Origin: an uncultured Flavobacteriaceae bacterium
Lineage (GTDB): Bacteria > Bacteroidota > Bacteroidia > Flavobacteriales > Flavobacteriaceae
Assembly (NCBI GenBank): GCA_947497245.1
Contig: CANMFO010000002.1
Span: 1,054,001-1,118,000, forward strand
DNA length: 64,000 nucleotides
Direction: 5' to 3'
This document shows positions 24,591-33,175 of this stretch, in pieces. The position numbers and the translations under genes were made by a program. The notes under the pieces are model-generated. The model was not told the DNA's origin. It saw nothing but the letters and a program-made list of their open reading frames with translations, and did not search any database. Numbering within the stretch: the first letter of the stretch is position 1; each line of letters opens with the position of its first letter.

Positions 24591-26327
24591 CTACCGTTTT
24601 AGGGTAAAATGTCCTTTTAACTCCACACTTCCCCGGACAACCGCCCTGTACCAATAGTCCGAGGCCGGCAGTAATTTCCCGTTGAAAGTGCCATCCCACC
24701 CTTGGGAAGCAGGCGCGATCTGGGTTATAAGATTGCCGAATTTGTCGAAAATATAGATGGTGTCCAAATCAGTTTCAGCTCCCTCCCCTTCAGGGGCAAA
24801 TTGCCAAAAATCGTTGATATGGTCCCCGTTTGGAGTGAAAAAGCTGGGAAAATCCTCTTGGGTGGGCCCCTCGTTCGCCCTTCCCTCCGTAATACCACAA
24901 CCGTTTTTGTCCCTAACGTAAACGGTAAAAGAACCTGTGGAAACGTTGTTGAATACGTTTGCGTTTTGATATGGACCCTCCCTATTGTCCAGGGCAAACT
25001 CATAAATACCGATGCCTTGCGTCCTAACTATGACCTGGGACCCTCCACTTTGATTTACGATATCAATCGACCTGATAGTGGCAATCTCCGATGTAAATAC
25101 CTTAAATTCCTTACTTGCGCTGCATTCCACGCTGTTTCCAGACTGCCATATGGTATTGAATGCCTCATACCGGTAGGTGCCTTCTTCCGAAAGGGCGACT
25201 TCCGATGTTTCGGATAGAAGGGTTTCGGTCGCATCGTCATTGACCCGGTACCAACGGTAACCGTCGGCCGCCTCGTTGGCAGTTAAGGCGGCAACATTTT
25301 CATTTAGGCAGATGTACACTTCGTCGGGAAAATGTATTTCCGGACCTAAAAAAACCATTTCCCCCGTGGTGTCGTCCAAAAAGGGACCACAGCCCTTGGT
25401 AGTGGTAAACGAGATCAAATTGCAGCCGATGGCCTCCCCTGCATCATTGAAAGGGACAACGGTCAGGTGGAAGGTCCGATCGGGCAGGAAATCGATCACG
25501 GGGGTCGAATTTGTTGCATAGTCCGCGTTGTTCAGAATATTGTTGGTCGATGGAGCCGTACCCAAAGAGACCCTGTACCCGGCCGCTCCTGGGACCGTTT
25601 CCCATTCGACGATGGGGGTCAGGGGAACATCGACGGCCCCATCTTGGGGAAATACAATGGCCGTGCAGTTGGGCCTGATGGCCCGGGATTCCGTGGTGAA
25701 ATTGTATGTTGTACAGGTACCGACGGCCTCCCCGTTCTCATTGTAGGGTACAATGCGCACGAAGATCGGTGTCTCGAAAGGTAGATCGGCCGTGGGTTCA
25801 TAGGAGGTAATGTTCCCGATATCCACATCGTTCAAAATTTCCCCTCCATTGGAACTTGTGCCCACGGTCAGTCGATATCCTGTCGATTTTGGAGCGTATT
25901 CCCAGTCCAAGGAGGAATCCACGTCCACATCCGTCGCCCCATTTGCGGGAAATACTAGGGATGTACAGGCGGGAGGGACTGTCACATCCTCGGTACGGAA
26001 CGTTTCACCGGGACATTCAATATTGTCCTGATCGAAGAAAAACAAGCTTATCGTTACGTATATGGTCGTATTTTCCGGAAGCCCGAAAGGTGGCGTATAG
26101 GAGGCCGAGCTTACCCCGAGCTGGTCTATGAGGTCCGTTCCACCGGGAGTGGTGCCCAAGGATATGAGGTATCCTTGGGTTCCCGCCACTTCATCCCATG
26201 AAATGGAAGTGTCCACAGGCACATTTGCCTGCCCATCCAAGGGACTGTTCAGTGTAGGACATACCAATTGGGCATAAGAAAAACTCCCTATGAGAAAAAG
26301 GAAAGGATATAGCAGTTTTTTTTGCAT
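24591..26327 (-). CDS. T9SS type B cargo protein (array gene 3)
   Basis: A 578-residue paralogue, longer than its downstream neighbours because it carries three fibronectin-III-like modules before the Ig-like domain (WDEVAGTQGYLISLGTTPGG; WEYAPKSTGYRLTVGTSS; WETVPGAAGYRVSLGTAPS). The C-terminus is the type B sorting domain (FFTPNGDHINDFWQ, ASDYWYRA, GHFTLKR). The upstream in-frame codon at 26345 is GTG where gene 4 has ATG, so I take the ATG at 26327 (MQKKLLYPF), which again gives a 35-nt spacer. Exported to the surface by T9SS; ligand unknown. Confidence 0.85.
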   Translation of the reverse strand: MQKKLLYPFLFLIGSFSYAQLVCPTLNSPLDGQANVPVDTSISWDEVAGTQGYLISLGTTPGGTDLIDQLGVSSASYTPPFGLPENTTIYVTISLFFFDQDNIECPGETFRTEDVTVPPACTSLVFPANGATDVDVDSSLDWEYAPKSTGYRLTVGTSSNGGEILNDVDIGNITSYEPTADLPFETPIFVRIVPYNENGEAVGTCTTYNFTTESRAIRPNCTAIVFPQDGAVDVPLTPIVEWETVPGAAGYRVSLGTAPSTNNILNNADYATNSTPVIDFLPDRTFHLTVVPFNDAGEAIGCNLISFTTTKGCGPFLDDTTGEMVFLGPEIHFPDEVYICLNENVAALTANEAADGYRWYRVNDDATETLLSETSEVALSEEGTYRYEAFNTIWQSGNSVECSASKEFKVFTSEIATIRSIDIVNQSGGSQVIVRTQGIGIYEFALDNREGPYQNANVFNNVSTGSFTVYVRDKNGCGITEGRANEGPTQEDFPSFFTPNGDHINDFWQFAPEGEGAETDLDTIYIFDKFGNLITQIAPASQGWDGTFNGKLLPASDYWYRAVVRGSVELKGHFTLKR

Positions 26328-26362
26328 CCAATTAAAATCAGACACAACAAGGTACTAAAAGT

Positions 26363-27772
26363 CTATCGTTTTAGGGCGAAATGTCCCTTAAATTCCATAT
26401 GCCCAGGAACAACCACCCTGAACCAATAGTCAGAAGCTGGAAGCGGGGTGTTCTTATAGGTCCCGTCCCAACCCGCTCCGTTGGGATCCAGTTGCTTCAA
26501 CAATTTTCCGTAGCGATCATAAATACTGACCGTGGTGTTTTCCGTTAGATTGGAATCGGATCCAACTTGCCAATAGTCATTGATACTGTCCCCGTTCGGG
26601 CTAAAAAATCTAGGATAGCCCAAGACACCCACTTGAACCGTTTGGACACCGCAACCGTTTTTGTCGCGAACGTATACCATCAAAACTCCTGGGGACACGT
26701 TTTCGAATATTGGGTCGTTCTGATAGTTCCCATTGTCGAGGCTATATTCGTAAGCCCCGGTGCCCGTGACCTGGATTTCGATCCGCATGCCATTTTGCAG
26801 CTCGGAAACGGTAACTCCGGTGATGGTCGCCATTTCCGAGAAAACGACGGTAAACTCCTTGGAATCGGAACATTCAAATATATTGCCACCTTGTTCAATA
26901 GTATTGAACGCTTCGTAACGGTACCTGCCCTCCTCTAAAAAATCCACTTCGGCAGCGTTGGAGATCAAAGTTTCCGTTCCGTCATCTTCCAATTTGTACC
27001 ACCGAAAACCGTCGGCCAGATCGTTAGTGGTAACGGTCCCGGCTATGTCGCCAAGGCAGCGTTTGATCTGGTCCGGGAAATTGATTTCCGGGCTTAGTAG
27101 CCGCTGTTCCCCACTAATCGGATCCAAAAATGGCCCACAACCTTCGCTTGTCGAGAACGACTCTTGCAGACAGCCCAAGGCATCGCCATGGGAATTGAAG
27201 GGAACAAGGGTGACATGGAACGTACTGTTAGGAGCGAAATTGATCAAAGAGGTGGTGTTGGCACTAAAAGTACCGTCCAATACGTCGTTCGCCATAGGGG
27301 AAGTGCCGACAGAGACCCGATACCCTATGGCGTTGGGAACGGCCGCCCATTCCAGGTGGGATGCCAAGGGCACGTTTGTGGCCCCATTGGCGGGACTGGT
27401 GAGTGCGGTGCAATTGGGAGCCCCATCTGCCGCCCCGGTGGTAAACTCCTGCACGGAACAGGCTATGACCGGACCTACCGAAAAATACAATGTAATTTTA
27501 ACATAGATGGTGGTGTTCTCCGGTAGGCCCAGTGGTGGGGTATAAAAAGTGTCCAAACCCATATCCTTCCGATCCACAATATCCCTAAGCCCCAGAGCGG
27601 TACCCACCGTTAGAAAATACCCTTGAATACCGGTGGTGGGATTCCAGGATATAGAAGTATTTACGGGCACATTGGAATCCCCCTCCAAGGGCCCGTTGAG
27701 GGCAGGACATGTCTGTGCGGTGGTCAAATACCCACATAAAAGCAAAAGGAGCTGGCACAGTTCTTTTTTCAT
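26363..27772 (-). CDS. T9SS type B cargo protein (array gene 2)
   Basis: A 469-residue paralogue: signal peptide MKKELCQLLLLLCGYLTTAQ, two fibronectin-III-like modules (WNPTTGIQGYFLTVGTAL; WAAVPNAIGYRVSVGTSP), an Ig-like Cys-bearing module (IKRCLGDIAGTV...GFRWYKLEDDGTETLIS), a module ending VYVRDKNGCG and the type B sorting domain (FFSPNGDSINDYWQ, TVSIYDRYGKLLKQLDP, GHFALKR). Its sorting domain is closer to that of array gene 1 (TVNIYDRYGKLVVQLDP) than to genes 3-5, dividing the array into two subgroups. Spacer to gene 1 is 37 nt. Confidence 0.85.
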   Translation of the reverse strand: MKKELCQLLLLLCGYLTTAQTCPALNGPLEGDSNVPVNTSISWNPTTGIQGYFLTVGTALGLRDIVDRKDMGLDTFYTPPLGLPENTTIYVKITLYFSVGPVIACSVQEFTTGAADGAPNCTALTSPANGATNVPLASHLEWAAVPNAIGYRVSVGTSPMANDVLDGTFSANTTSLINFAPNSTFHVTLVPFNSHGDALGCLQESFSTSEGCGPFLDPISGEQRLLSPEINFPDQIKRCLGDIAGTVTTNDLADGFRWYKLEDDGTETLISNAAEVDFLEEGRYRYEAFNTIEQGGNIFECSDSKEFTVVFSEMATITGVTVSELQNGMRIEIQVTGTGAYEYSLDNGNYQNDPIFENVSPGVLMVYVRDKNGCGVQTVQVGVLGYPRFFSPNGDSINDYWQVGSDSNLTENTTVSIYDRYGKLLKQLDPNGAGWDGTYKNTPLPASDYWFRVVVPGHMEFKGHFALKR

Positions 27773-27809
27773 TTGAACAAAAACTCAAATATGAAAAGAT
27801 ACTAAAAGT

Positions 27810-30197
27810 CTATCGTTTTAGGGCGAAGTGCCCCTTAAATTCCCTGCTTCCCGGCACAACGACCCTGAACCAATAATCCGAAGCCGGAAGGGGGGTGTTG
27901 TTGTAGGTACCGTCCCATCCCCGGGAACTGGGGTCCAACTGCACCACTAGTTTTCCATAGCGGTCATAGATGTTGACGGTCGTACTTTCCGTCAGATCGG
28001 GATCGATTCCGATGATTTGCCAAAAGTCGTTGATTTCGTCCCCGTTCGGGCTAAAAAACTTGGGATAACCGAGCACACTTACCATTTCCTCCACGATACC
28101 GCAGCCATGTTTATCGCGCACATAAACGGTAAGGATGCCGGGGGCCAAATTTTCAAACAAATTACTGTCCTGGTAATTGGCACCGTCCAAACTGTATTCA
28201 TAATCACCGGCCCCATCTACCTGGATGGCCAAGCTATTGTTGTCCGATGCGTCCCTGATCAGCACTTCGGTGATTATGGCAAGGGTGGAGGGAGATACCA
28301 CAAAATCGATCGTGGTGGTGCAAAGGGTGGTTCGCCCCATGACCACGTAGGAACCGACCTCCAAGCGGTAACTACCTATCTGATCAATGACCACATTTTG
28401 GGTGTTGGATATTTCTTCAGGCTCGTTCCCGGTCCGTGTCCATTGATAAATGTCAAAACCCGGAGGCGCCCCTATGGTCAGGCTCGGATTTTCCGCACAA
28501 AGAAAAAATTCGCTGTCCAGGGCAACTTCGGGCAGGGGGAACACCTGTAGTTCCAATTGGTCGACCATCTGGCATTGATTGCCATTTTCCACCCGGAAGT
28601 AGACGGTGGTACTGGCGCTGGTAAAGCTCCCGGGAAGGGGATTTTGTTCCAGGGACGCATCTTCCACAGAGGAATAAAAAGCGACCTCCAGGCCAGGGTA
28701 TCCCTGTTGTTTATAGGTGTCCAGATCAAAAAAACCTTCCAAGACCCCGTCATTGGGGTCGTGGTCACAGGCCAATAGGGGAGCCGGGGGGAAAACGCCT
28801 ATAGAAGTGGGTTCCACCTGCAATTCCAAAGTCCCGAAACTCACGCAGGTATCCGTTATGATTTTGTAGAACAGGGTCTGGTTGAAGGCCTGTGTGTTCC
28901 GATACCCCACGGTGTTTGAAATGGGAATATCGGCATCCCGGAGGGAGGTACTTTCATAAAAGAAGTATTGAAAGGCCCCGACACCGGAAATGGAATGGAA
29001 CGCCTGGTCCAGATTAAAAGCGGTCATGCCATCGACGGCGTTGCCCGGGTCTACATCGCACTGTACCAATTGCGCGACCGAAGGGATAGGGCTGGAGATC
29101 ACCTGCAGATTTACGGGTAGGGTAATATAACAGTTGCTGTCCGCGTTCGATCGTATCCGGGTATAGATCGGCACACTGCCCGAATCATAGGTCGCCGTTC
29201 CGATAGCGGCGACATCGTTTTGGGCATCTGCTTCGGTAGTGTGCAGGCTTATCGTAAAGTTGGACGGGTTTTCGATAGCCGCCCGAATGTCCTCGGTTAT
29301 TTGGCTTATTTGGAATGCCTCCGTTCCGTTTCCGTCCTGGTCGCAAGCATTGTAGCGAAAGCGCGCATCGACATAGGTATCCACCTCTATGGCCTGCTCC
29401 GATATTTCAAAACAGCCATTGGTATTGGTGGTCTTCACGTAGATGGTGGTAGTGGCCGCATCCAGGGGATACCTAGTGGGGGCCGAAATTTTCCGCCTGC
29501 CGTCAAAAGCATCGGCCAGTGAGCGGTAGTACTCGAAAGTAAGGGAAGGGTCCGTCGCGATCTGGGATTCATTTTGGGCGATATCCACCGCGGTTCCCAG
29601 GCCGGCCAAACAAACGGTGATCGCATCAGGTTCCCCAAGTATCGCCGGTGGCTCGTAAAAATTGGAGGAGCCTTGCCAGTCCAACCGGAACCCACCACTT
29701 CCCTGGGGGCGGTCGACCAAAAGATAATAGGTTTCCCCAGCGGTGACGTTGAGCGGTGCCACAAAACTGTTCCCGTCCGGACCGGGGCCCTCGGAATCCT
29801 CGGATTCACCAGCCCTAAGGCCGGTAAGGTTGTTCGATAGGCCTGCCTGCCCCGGATTTGTCGTGGAACAGCGCAAGGGGTCGTTAAAGTTTCCACAGGT
29901 AAAATTTGGCCCAAAAATGTAAAAATCGTAATCTACGGAGATCGAAGAACTTTCCGGGCTAAGGGTGAATTCCAAAGTACCGGATTCCGCAATGTTCAAT
30001 TGCATCCAAAGGCTGTTTACTTCCTCAAAAAAACAAGGGTTCGATTCGTTGTCCAGTTCCTGTGTCCCAAATCCGGAAGCGTTCGAAGAAATGGCACTGT
30101 TCCCACAGACCACGATGGCATTGGTACAGTCATTGGCGTTCTGGCCCCAAACCGTAGTGCCCCATAGCAGAACGGACAGCAAGATCCATTTTTTCAT
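27810..30197 (-). CDS. large T9SS type B cargo protein (array gene 1)
   Basis: A 795-residue secreted protein that leads the array. After the signal peptide (MKKWILLSVLLWGTTVWGQ) comes a Cys-bearing N-terminal domain of about 190 residues (NDCTNAIVVCGN...SLWMQLNIAESGTLEFTL...YYLLVDRPQGSGGF) that looks like a jelly-roll or pre-peptidase-type binding module. Several repeats follow with spaced Cys and the pattern YYRS or FYES...A (EYYRSLADAFDG, YFFYESTSLRDAD, AFYSSVEDASLEQ), then an Ig-like module and the type B sorting domain (FFSPNGDEINDFWQ, GHFALKR). Start at 30197 leaves 25 nt to the ABC permease gene, suggesting one transcript. Confidence 0.85.
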   Translation of the reverse strand: MKKWILLSVLLWGTTVWGQNANDCTNAIVVCGNSAISSNASGFGTQELDNESNPCFFEEVNSLWMQLNIAESGTLEFTLSPESSSISVDYDFYIFGPNFTCGNFNDPLRCSTTNPGQAGLSNNLTGLRAGESEDSEGPGPDGNSFVAPLNVTAGETYYLLVDRPQGSGGFRLDWQGSSNFYEPPAILGEPDAITVCLAGLGTAVDIAQNESQIATDPSLTFEYYRSLADAFDGRRKISAPTRYPLDAATTTIYVKTTNTNGCFEISEQAIEVDTYVDARFRYNACDQDGNGTEAFQISQITEDIRAAIENPSNFTISLHTTEADAQNDVAAIGTATYDSGSVPIYTRIRSNADSNCYITLPVNLQVISSPIPSVAQLVQCDVDPGNAVDGMTAFNLDQAFHSISGVGAFQYFFYESTSLRDADIPISNTVGYRNTQAFNQTLFYKIITDTCVSFGTLELQVEPTSIGVFPPAPLLACDHDPNDGVLEGFFDLDTYKQQGYPGLEVAFYSSVEDASLEQNPLPGSFTSASTTVYFRVENGNQCQMVDQLELQVFPLPEVALDSEFFLCAENPSLTIGAPPGFDIYQWTRTGNEPEEISNTQNVVIDQIGSYRLEVGSYVVMGRTTLCTTTIDFVVSPSTLAIITEVLIRDASDNNSLAIQVDGAGDYEYSLDGANYQDSNLFENLAPGILTVYVRDKHGCGIVEEMVSVLGYPKFFSPNGDEINDFWQIIGIDPDLTESTTVNIYDRYGKLVVQLDPSSRGWDGTYNNTPLPASDYWFRVVVPGSREFKGHFALKR

Positions 30198-30222
30198 TGT
30201 CGGGTGTTCTCCCCACAAGATA

Positions 30223-31062
30223 CTATAAATCCCGTTTTTTCAACAAAACGTAGGACAAATAGATAAAAATTGCCGTCCAAGCCATTACAATAACCATTTC
30301 GTACCATTCTACGTGGTACTCCAGGCTAAAATCGGCGCCCAGTTGTTTGGCGGCCGACTGTATGACATTGAGCCTGGAAATGGGTTCGTCTATCAAATTG
30401 TACATTGATTGTAGCGGAAAGAAGCCCATGACGATGTCGGAAGTGTCGCCCTGCGTGCCAAAGAGCTTGCGCTCACAGATCAAGGTAGCGATGCCCTCGA
30501 AAATCTGCCAGATAAAAAGGAAGCCCAACGCAAATGCCGAACGTTTCACCAGCACGCCGAGAAAAAGACAAAACGAAAAAAAACCGGTAAGTTTCAGGAA
30601 ATAGGCCAGTATAAACTCCAGGTCCGAGAAAATGATCGACAATTCGTTATAGTCCGAGTATATGAGCCCGAGGACCAGGGAAACTATAAAAACAAAGAGG
30701 GTAGAGACCGCCGCAAACGCGAGAACGGTCAAAAACTTTGAAAGTACGAACTCTTTTTTGGACAAACCGTCGATAAGGTTCTGTTTGATAGTCCTGTTGC
30801 TGTATTCATTGGCCATCATCGAAACGATTACAATTGCCAAAAAAAGCTTCAGCCAGGCCACAAAAAAGGTATTGAAATGCCAGATGTAGGGGAAGTTGAA
30901 AATTCCCTGATCGGCCAATTGGAACTGGAAGTCCCCAAAATCGAACTTGATCATGGTCACCATGGCTATGGAAGTGGTGAGAATGAAGTAGGTGAGTATC
31001 AGCACCCTACTCGATTTGTTGTTCCAAAGCTTTATGAATTCTATCTCTAATAATCGTAGCAT
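30223..31062 (-). CDS. ABC-2 type transporter permease
   Basis: A 279-residue inner-membrane permease with about six hydrophobic segments, a cytosolic N-terminus (MLRLLEIEFIKLWNNKSSRV) and the ANEYSNRTIKQNLIDGLSKKEF amphipathic stretch typical of ABC-2/NosY-like permeases. It works with the ATPase encoded 7 nt upstream. The substrate is unknown; related systems export lipids, peptides or antibiotics. It lies 25 nt upstream of T9SS array gene 1, so transporter and array may be co-transcribed, though a functional link is only a guess. Confidence 0.85.
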   Translation of the reverse strand: MLRLLEIEFIKLWNNKSSRVLILTYFILTTSIAMVTMIKFDFGDFQFQLADQGIFNFPYIWHFNTFFVAWLKLFLAIVIVSMMANEYSNRTIKQNLIDGLSKKEFVLSKFLTVLAFAAVSTLFVFIVSLVLGLIYSDYNELSIIFSDLEFILAYFLKLTGFFSFCLFLGVLVKRSAFALGFLFIWQIFEGIATLICERKLFGTQGDTSDIVMGFFPLQSMYNLIDEPISRLNVIQSAAKQLGADFSLEYHVEWYEMVIVMAWTAIFIYLSYVLLKKRDL

Positions 31063-31069
31063 GGCATTC

Positions 31070-31972
31070 TTAGTTTGCTTGGTTTTTGGTCAGGGTCAAA
31101 AATTGTTCTTCGAGGCTTTCCTTTCGTTTTACCAGGTGCGTGAGCACGATTCCTTTTTCAAACAGGGCCCTGTTGAGCTGTTCCGCTTCCATTTCCTCTT
31201 TTAGAAATGCGGTAACAAGGTCGTTTTCGATTTTGACCTCCCCAAAACTGGCATTGCCCTCGAGATACTGCACCAACGCTTCGGGCCGGGCCGTCCTCAG
31301 TTCGAAGAAGCCATGACTGGCCAACATCCCATCAACGGTACCGGAATACAATTTTTCCCCCTTTCTCAGGATGACCACATGAGTGCACACTTTTTCGACC
31401 TCGTCCAATAGGTGCGAGGCCAATAGGATGGTGGTGCCCTGTGAGGCTATTTTTTTAATGATTTCCCTGATTTGGTGGATCCCCTGTGGGTCCAACCCGT
31501 TCGTGGGTTCGTCCAATATCAATATTTCGGGATCGTTGAGCAGGGCAGAAGCGATGGCCAGCCGTTGCTTCATGCCCAGGGAATAGGTACGGAACTTACT
31601 GTGCTTGCGATCCAAAAGGCCCACCAACTCGAGTTTTTCCTCGATTTTGGCATTGGGCACTTCCTTGATTTTGGAAACCAGGTTCAAATTTTGTACCGCG
31701 GTCATATAAGGATAAAAATTGGGCCGCTCGATGATAGCTCCGACCTTTTTGAGCGCATCGTGGGTGGTGGTGTTGCCATCGAACCAGGCGAAATCCCCTG
31801 CCGAGCGGTTCACCACGTTCAGAACGATCCCCAGGGTGGTCGATTTCCCGCTGCCGTTCGGACCGAGTATGCCGTAAACGTTTCCTTTTTCAATTGTGAA
31901 CGAAAGATCTTTCACCGCGGTAAGGGACCCGTATCTTTTGGTCAGTTTATTGACCGTGAGTATTTTTTCCAA
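31070..31972 (-). CDS. ABC transporter ATP-binding protein
   Basis: A 300-residue ABC ATPase of the CcmA/NatA-like group that pairs with ABC-2 permeases. Walker A is GPNGSGKST, the signature is YSLGMKQRLAIA, Walker B is ILILDEPTNGLDP and the switch His is in LLASHLLDEVE. A C-terminal regulatory segment of about 80 residues follows. The gene leads a leftward unit with the permease (7-nt gap) and shares a 74-nt divergent region with the kinase-fold gene. It is not GldA, whose partners GldF and GldG are absent. Confidence 0.9.
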   Translation of the reverse strand: MEKILTVNKLTKRYGSLTAVKDLSFTIEKGNVYGILGPNGSGKSTTLGIVLNVVNRSAGDFAWFDGNTTTHDALKKVGAIIERPNFYPYMTAVQNLNLVSKIKEVPNAKIEEKLELVGLLDRKHSKFRTYSLGMKQRLAIASALLNDPEILILDEPTNGLDPQGIHQIREIIKKIASQGTTILLASHLLDEVEKVCTHVVILRKGEKLYSGTVDGMLASHGFFELRTARPEALVQYLEGNASFGEVKIENDLVTAFLKEEMEAEQLNRALFEKGIVLTHLVKRKESLEEQFLTLTKNQAN

Positions 31973-32019
31973 AATGGGATTGGTTTTGAAAGGTTGCTGT
32001 TAACTTGACGAAGAAACCT

Positions 32020-32027
32020 TAAATTTG
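32020..32027 (+). promoter_or_regulatory. -7 element of the kinase-fold gene
   Basis: TAAATTTG matches TAnnTTTG, with a TTG at 31994-31996 (23-nt gap). It leaves only about 13 nt of leader before the ATG at 32047. Confidence 0.55.
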
Positions 32028-32046
32028 TTACAAATTAAGTGCGAAT

Positions 32047-33123
32047 ATGTCCGAGGAAAAATTGATGTCGAGGAAAAAGCCCGCCTATCCGGTGAACCAG
32101 AGGCTGGATGCGTACCTGGATCTGTACAACCGCAAAATAGAGATTCCGATATTTTACGAGGACCTGCTGCGTTTTGCGGGCTCGGTCGTGGTGTACGATG
32201 CCAATGATGAGGACACCCTCTGGGTACGGGTGTACTATTCCGAATTTGATCGGGAGGAAATCGACAAAAGCCTGAAGAAGGTCTATTCGATCTTGCACTC
32301 CGATGGAAGCAACGGCATCAACCAATACCTGAACGTAGATGCCGTCGATTATTGCACCTTCGGGAACTCCAAGCCCTTTCGCATCAAGATCCGGAACATC
32401 CTCAACGACAACTTCACCTATTTTTATGTAAAAAAAACGGATGCCTCCAGGGTGTACGGACTGGAACTGGAGCACATGCTCTCGCCCTATAACCTGAATT
32501 TTCTAGTGTACAAGGATACCTTGATCGAAGAACATATCGCGGGCATCCCCGGTGATGTCTTTATCAAGGACTTTCTGCCCAAGTGCAACGAGTCCGAAAA
32601 AGCACAGTTGGCCAAGGAATTTGTGAAGTTCAATGAACGTTGTATGATCCGCCTGTTGGGCGATATGAGGTCGTACAACTATGTGATCGTGCCCACGCAC
32701 GACTTTGACCATGTGGTCTATAAGATACGGGCGATCGACTTCGACCAGCAGTGTTATGAGGGGAAGCTAAAGGTGTACCGCCCGCAGTTCTTCAAAGAGA
32801 ACTATTTGATGGTGGAATTGGTCAGGGGTAAGCTGCAAAGGAATTCGGTGGACCAGTACAAAGTGGAGGAACGGTCTATAGTGGCGAAGAGGATCTTGAG
32901 CTCGGGCAATAGGATCAAAAACTTACGGGACATCTGTAAGGAAGATAGTATTTCAAACAGCGGGAACATTGATATGCTCAAAAACCAGATCTACGACCTC
33001 ACTTTGGACCTCAATTTTAAACAATGTACCAAGATGGGACAGATTTTGGACCTTGCCCTTGATTTTGTAAAGCGCAATTATCAGGATGTCAGCATGAAAC
33101 AGATCATCGAAAGCAAATTTTAG
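32047..33123 (+). CDS. uncharacterised protein with kinase-like fold features
   Basis: A 358-residue cytosolic protein with no signal peptide or membrane helix; I know no named family. The centre reads like an atypical kinase (HipA/aminoglycoside-phosphotransferase type): a beta3-like TYFYVKK with Lys129/130, a helix with Glu140/142, a hinge-like LIEEHIAGIPGD (159-170), a catalytic-loop-like GDMRSYN with Asp206 and Asn211, and a metal-binding-like RAIDFD with Asp231 and Asp233. An N-terminal domain of about 110 residues and a helical C-terminal domain flank it. It is divergent from the ABC pair and followed 52 nt later by a MATE exporter. The kinase reading is inference from motif spacing. 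Confidence 0.55.
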   Translation: MSEEKLMSRKKPAYPVNQRLDAYLDLYNRKIEIPIFYEDLLRFAGSVVVYDANDEDTLWVRVYYSEFDREEIDKSLKKVYSILHSDGSNGINQYLNVDAVDYCTFGNSKPFRIKIRNILNDNFTYFYVKKTDASRVYGLELEHMLSPYNLNFLVYKDTLIEEHIAGIPGDVFIKDFLPKCNESEKAQLAKEFVKFNERCMIRLLGDMRSYNYVIVPTHDFDHVVYKIRAIDFDQQCYEGKLKVYRPQFFKENYLMVELVRGKLQRNSVDQYKVEERSIVAKRILSSGNRIKNLRDICKEDSISNSGNIDMLKNQIYDLTLDLNFKQCTKMGQILDLALDFVKRNYQDVSMKQIIESKF

Positions 33124-33175
33124 CTAGGTCGCTTCTCCAAGACCAAAATTCCAAACCATCCAAAGCACGACGTCC

